The notes under the pieces were generated by a model, which worked only from the letters and a program-made list of their open reading frames with translations, did no database searches and was not told the origin of the DNA. Of a stretch of 8,573 nt of DNA, positions 7,501 through 8,573 are shown one piece after another. The DNA comes from Cryomorphaceae bacterium (GTDB lineage Bacteria; Bacteroidota; Bacteroidia; Flavobacteriales; Schleiferiaceae). The position numbers and the translations under genes were made by a program. The stretch lies in assembly GCA_003444795.1 (NCBI GenBank), contig DLWR01000046.1:1-8573 (forward strand), in the 5' to 3' direction. The stretch's first letter is position 1; each line of letters starts with the position of its first letter.

Positions 7501-7719
7501 AGGTTCAAAGCTTAACCCGTGGTTGTCCGTTAGCCAGACGCCTCCGGAGGCCGTGGCGATTACCCATCGATCGGGATTGGTAGGATCTACAGCCATATCC
7601 GCGATACGCCCTGAAGTCACCGCGGGACCAATAGAACGCCATTTAAGGGCGCTCGTACTCTGTGCAAAAAGGGATCCGGCGAGCATCAGGCTCAAACCTA
7701 CCCATGTCATTTTCTTCAT
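4549..7719 (-). CDS. Secreted BNR/Asp-box (Vps10/sortilin-like) beta-propeller protein
   Basis: Large exported protein of 1056 residues, of the type annotated as 'WD40/YVTN/BNR-like repeat' or 'glycosyl hydrolase' in Bacteroidota. A Sec signal peptide is clear: MKK, hydrophobic core 5-18, likely cleavage after LFA (19). No lipobox cysteine is present, so it is not a lipoprotein. About ten Asp-boxes (S/T-x-D-x-G-x-x-W/F) occur near residues 64, 118, 170, 227, 273, 316, 500, 572, 627 and 670, often with a DPxNPxxVY strand before them, implying one or two beta-propellers over about 25-715. Residues about 765-895 look like an Ig/FlgD-like beta domain (IRDASGTPLRRLV, FTWDG, APGTYSAQLV). Residues 905-1040 are helical, with a likely coiled coil at 1008-1038. 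I see no type IX secretion C-terminal domain. It lies 24 bp after a FadL-like porin gene. Function is unknown; Asp-boxes are structural and do not prove enzyme activity. Confidence 0.88.
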   Translation of the reverse strand: MKKMTWVGLSLMLAGSLFAQSTSALKWRSIGPAVTSGRIADMAVDPTNPDRWVIATASGGVWLTDNHGLSFEPVFDGEGSYSIGCVTLDPSNPNTVWVGSGENNNQRSVAYGDGVYRSQDGGHSWTNMGLKNSEHIGMIAVHPSNSNVVWVAAYSPVWSAGGDRGIYKTTDGGQNWRRVLHVSDHTGFNEVHVDPRNSKVLYATAHQRRRHVWTYISGGPESGLYKSEDGGETWNELKNGLPSGDKGRFALAISPVNPDVIYCMVEGHGLYKSSDRGASFSKQSDHATSGNYYVELFASPHDVDIVYSMDTYAQWSEDGGKTFKGLGERGKHVDNHVAWIDPTNPKHLILGCDGGLYETWDHASSWHFKSNLPVTQFYRVAVDQATPFYNVYGGTQDNFSLGGPSRTINDRGIVNSDWYVTQTGDGFESQVDPINPNIVYAQAQYGWLQRYDRQSGEGVPIKPIEGPGEKAYRWNWDAPLLISPHDNKTLYFAANMLFKSTDRGNNWTAISGDLTRQIDRNALPVMGKVWSMDAIAKNQSTTIYGNIVALNESPVAKGLLYIGTDDGLVQISENDGREWRKVEKFPGVPANTYVNDLKASLHDANVVYAAFNNHKNGDFKPYVLVSKNKGKTWEIITGDLPERGSVYSIAQDHIDPNLLFAGTEFGIYYSTTGGTTWKKLGSGLPTVAVRDIEVQRRENDLVVATFGRGFYVLDDYSALREFSQKVTDKNAHIFDVKPGLLYHEASPIGYGPPGFMGAEYFMASNPDVGVTLTYHIKEAPKTLKAKRQAEEKKNPDAIKYPSAAEIRAEDQEVEPYLMVVIRDASGTPLRRLVRSYSSGIARFTWDGKVARQDAPKRAAHFVAPGTYSAQLVGFANGQFDTLTSPKSFEVKHLNNLTLPTTNGELLAFQQRVNQVSRRFDRFEMTYRETVSLAKDLYEALKYSPAANPADVQSVLVVQTALNAMDIVLNGDASLSKREFETLPGLADRLSTATWGSYGMRSEVTGTMKAQLNMVEAELPKLEKELEALQATLKALETKSIKDGAPYVRGGLDKPLP

Positions 7720-7734
7720 GTCCCTAAAATAGGG
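7720..7734 (-). promoter_or_regulatory. Short inverted repeat and weak promoter or RBS-like site before the propeller gene
   Basis: On the minus strand the bases just before the ATG read CCCTATTTTAGGGAC. CCCTA and TAGGG (7734-7722) form a 5-bp inverted repeat around TTT. The same bases contain TATTTTAG, one mismatch from TAnnTTTG and 4 nt from the start, and AGGGA, a poor Shine-Dalgarno match. The 24-bp gap suggests co-transcription with the upstream porin; any of these readings is tentative. Confidence 0.3.
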
Positions 7735-7743
7735 CAGAAGGGC

Positions 7744-8573
7744 TTAACGCAAGCGCACCGAATAGGTGGCTACCAGCATGCCGGTCGCACTCGGTAAATA
7801 AATGGTCTCCCCACTCAAGGGGTGCAGGATCTGGCCTTTGCGAAACTGTCCTACGAGCGCTAGGTCGAAGAACCATTCATTGCCCCGAATACCCCAACCG
7901 GCAGATACCTGTTGATAACCAGAATGTTCCTTGAAGTTGCTGGCTTTGGACATGCTGCGGAAGCCTGCTCGAAAGGATTGGGCATCCAGACGCCATTCCG
8001 TGCCGAGGCGCAGGTCGTGGCTTCCTTGAAGCTCTTGTCCAATTTCGCGGCCAATGGCTAGGAATTCGATGGGCGAATAGATCGGATTATCTGGTGCGCC
8101 TGTATAGCGGTATTCCGCGGAGACAAAACCCTGCTGTCCTATCACGTGTGCAATGCCCACGCCCGCCGTGGAAGGTTGAATGGTTCGGAAAGATTCGTCT
8201 TGGTAGAGTTCAAAGGCATCCACGCCTACATTCACCGGATTGGCGGGGTTGTCATAAATGCGGTAGCGGTAATACCAATTGCTGCTCAACAGCGAGGTAC
8301 CGGTCCAAAAGGCGGAAATTCGGGTTCCTTCACCCACTTTGGCCAGCATGCCCAAGCGGATGCGGAAGCCGCCGCTTCGCAAGCTATCCACCTGTTTTGA
8401 GTAGATATTAAGTAGGTAGCCATCTTGGGTATAGGGGTACTCCATAATGCTCAAACGCTCACTGCTCCTATGGTTGAAGTATTCCAGTCCGGCGCCAAGG
8501 ACCACTTGTTCTGTTCGAACGGCCACACTCCCTTGCGTTTGGCTGATTTTTTGATCGCGCTGCAGGTAGAGGT
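7744..8573 (-). CDS. FadL/OMPP1-like outer membrane beta-barrel, C-terminal part
   Basis: C-terminal 275 residues of a larger protein; the frame is open to the right window edge, so the GTG at 8526 is an internal valine and not a start. Alternating hydrophobic/polar segments typical of beta-barrel strands run throughout, e.g. FRIRLGMLAKVGEGTRISAF, GFVSAEYRY, HDLRLGTEWRLDAQSFRAGF, QQVSAGWGIRGNEWFFDLAL and ATGMLVATYSVRLR. The order 'strand, GFVSAEYRY, long loop, LRLGTEWR, FRAGFR, G-x-G, FFDLAL' matches the Bacteroidota branch of the FadL/OMPP1/TodX family, often named 'hemin receptor' or 'transporter', which moves hydrophobic compounds across the outer membrane. The substrate cannot be inferred. 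The last residues VRLR lack the usual terminal aromatic of outer membrane proteins. The gene lies 24 bp upstream of the secreted propeller protein, probably in one operon. Signal peptide and N-terminal hatch are outside the window. Assignment rests on pattern recognition. Confidence 0.8.
   Translation of the reverse strand, partial: LYLQRDQKISQTQGSVAVRTEQVVLGAGLEYFNHRSSERLSIMEYPYTQDGYLLNIYSKQVDSLRSGGFRIRLGMLAKVGEGTRISAFWTGTSLLSSNWYYRYRIYDNPANPVNVGVDAFELYQDESFRTIQPSTAGVGIAHVIGQQGFVSAEYRYTGAPDNPIYSPIEFLAIGREIGQELQGSHDLRLGTEWRLDAQSFRAGFRSMSKASNFKEHSGYQQVSAGWGIRGNEWFFDLALVGQFRKGQILHPLSGETIYLPSATGMLVATYSVRLR

Noticed and set aside
4549..7719. Calling the large propeller protein a sialidase or glycosyl hydrolase
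   Set aside because: Asp-boxes are structural repeats shared by sialidases, sortilin/Vps10 and many non-enzymes. I could not identify a sialidase arginine triad or other catalytic set.
8521..8526. GTG at 8526 as start of the barrel gene
   Set aside because: The frame continues upstream without a stop to the window edge, and no signal peptide follows the GTG. A FadL-like protein needs about 400 or more residues, so this is an internal valine codon.
1..8573. Search for mobile elements, CRISPR, toxin-antitoxin, tRNA or riboswitch
   Set aside because: No direct repeat arrays, terminal inverted repeats, transposase or integrase frames, or tRNA-like folds were recognised; the space between genes is too short to hold them.

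Overview
The window reads as ordinary chromosomal DNA of a Bacteroidota bacterium, probably a flavobacterium-like lineage with roughly balanced GC. The evidence is the Bacteroidota flavour of the proteins (FolE, the 'CPGW' ketosynthase III, a FadL-like porin of the 'hemin receptor' type, an Lgt with an enlarged periplasmic part), the scarcity of Shine-Dalgarno sequences, and start codons preceded at 4-5 nt by the Bacteroidota -7 promoter element TAnnTTTG. All genes are intact except the two cut by the window ends.

Left half (1-3317, minus strand): a tight housekeeping cluster in the order folE - cysS - yidD - lgt. folE/cysS and cysS/yidD each overlap by ATGA. lgt follows after 48 bp and may have its own weak promoter. 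The cluster joins GTP cyclohydrolase I, cysteinyl-tRNA synthetase, the YidD membrane-insertion factor and prolipoprotein diacylglyceryl transferase. The shared theme is weak, although cysteine is both the CysS substrate and the residue that Lgt modifies.

Centre (3318-4440): a 49-bp divergent promoter region holds a perfect 10-bp inverted repeat. Its arms contain two identical outward-facing TACTTTTG elements, each exactly 5 nt from a start codon. To the right lies a plus-strand ketoacyl-ACP synthase III-like gene. This arrangement suggests leaderless mRNAs, mutually exclusive promoters, and a folE start 37 codons downstream of the first in-frame ATG.

Right half (4441-8573): two strong terminators lie between the convergent ketosynthase gene and a large minus-strand gene for a secreted, 1056-residue Asp-box (BNR/Vps10-like) beta-propeller protein. 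Directly upstream of it (24-bp gap, probable operon) is the C-terminal part of a FadL/OMPP1-like outer membrane beta-barrel, cut by the window end.

No RNA genes, insertion sequences, CRISPR arrays or defence systems were seen, and no gene-free stretch exceeds about 110 bp. I found no clearly new biological system. The most interesting items are the symmetric divergent promoter and the porin/propeller pair.
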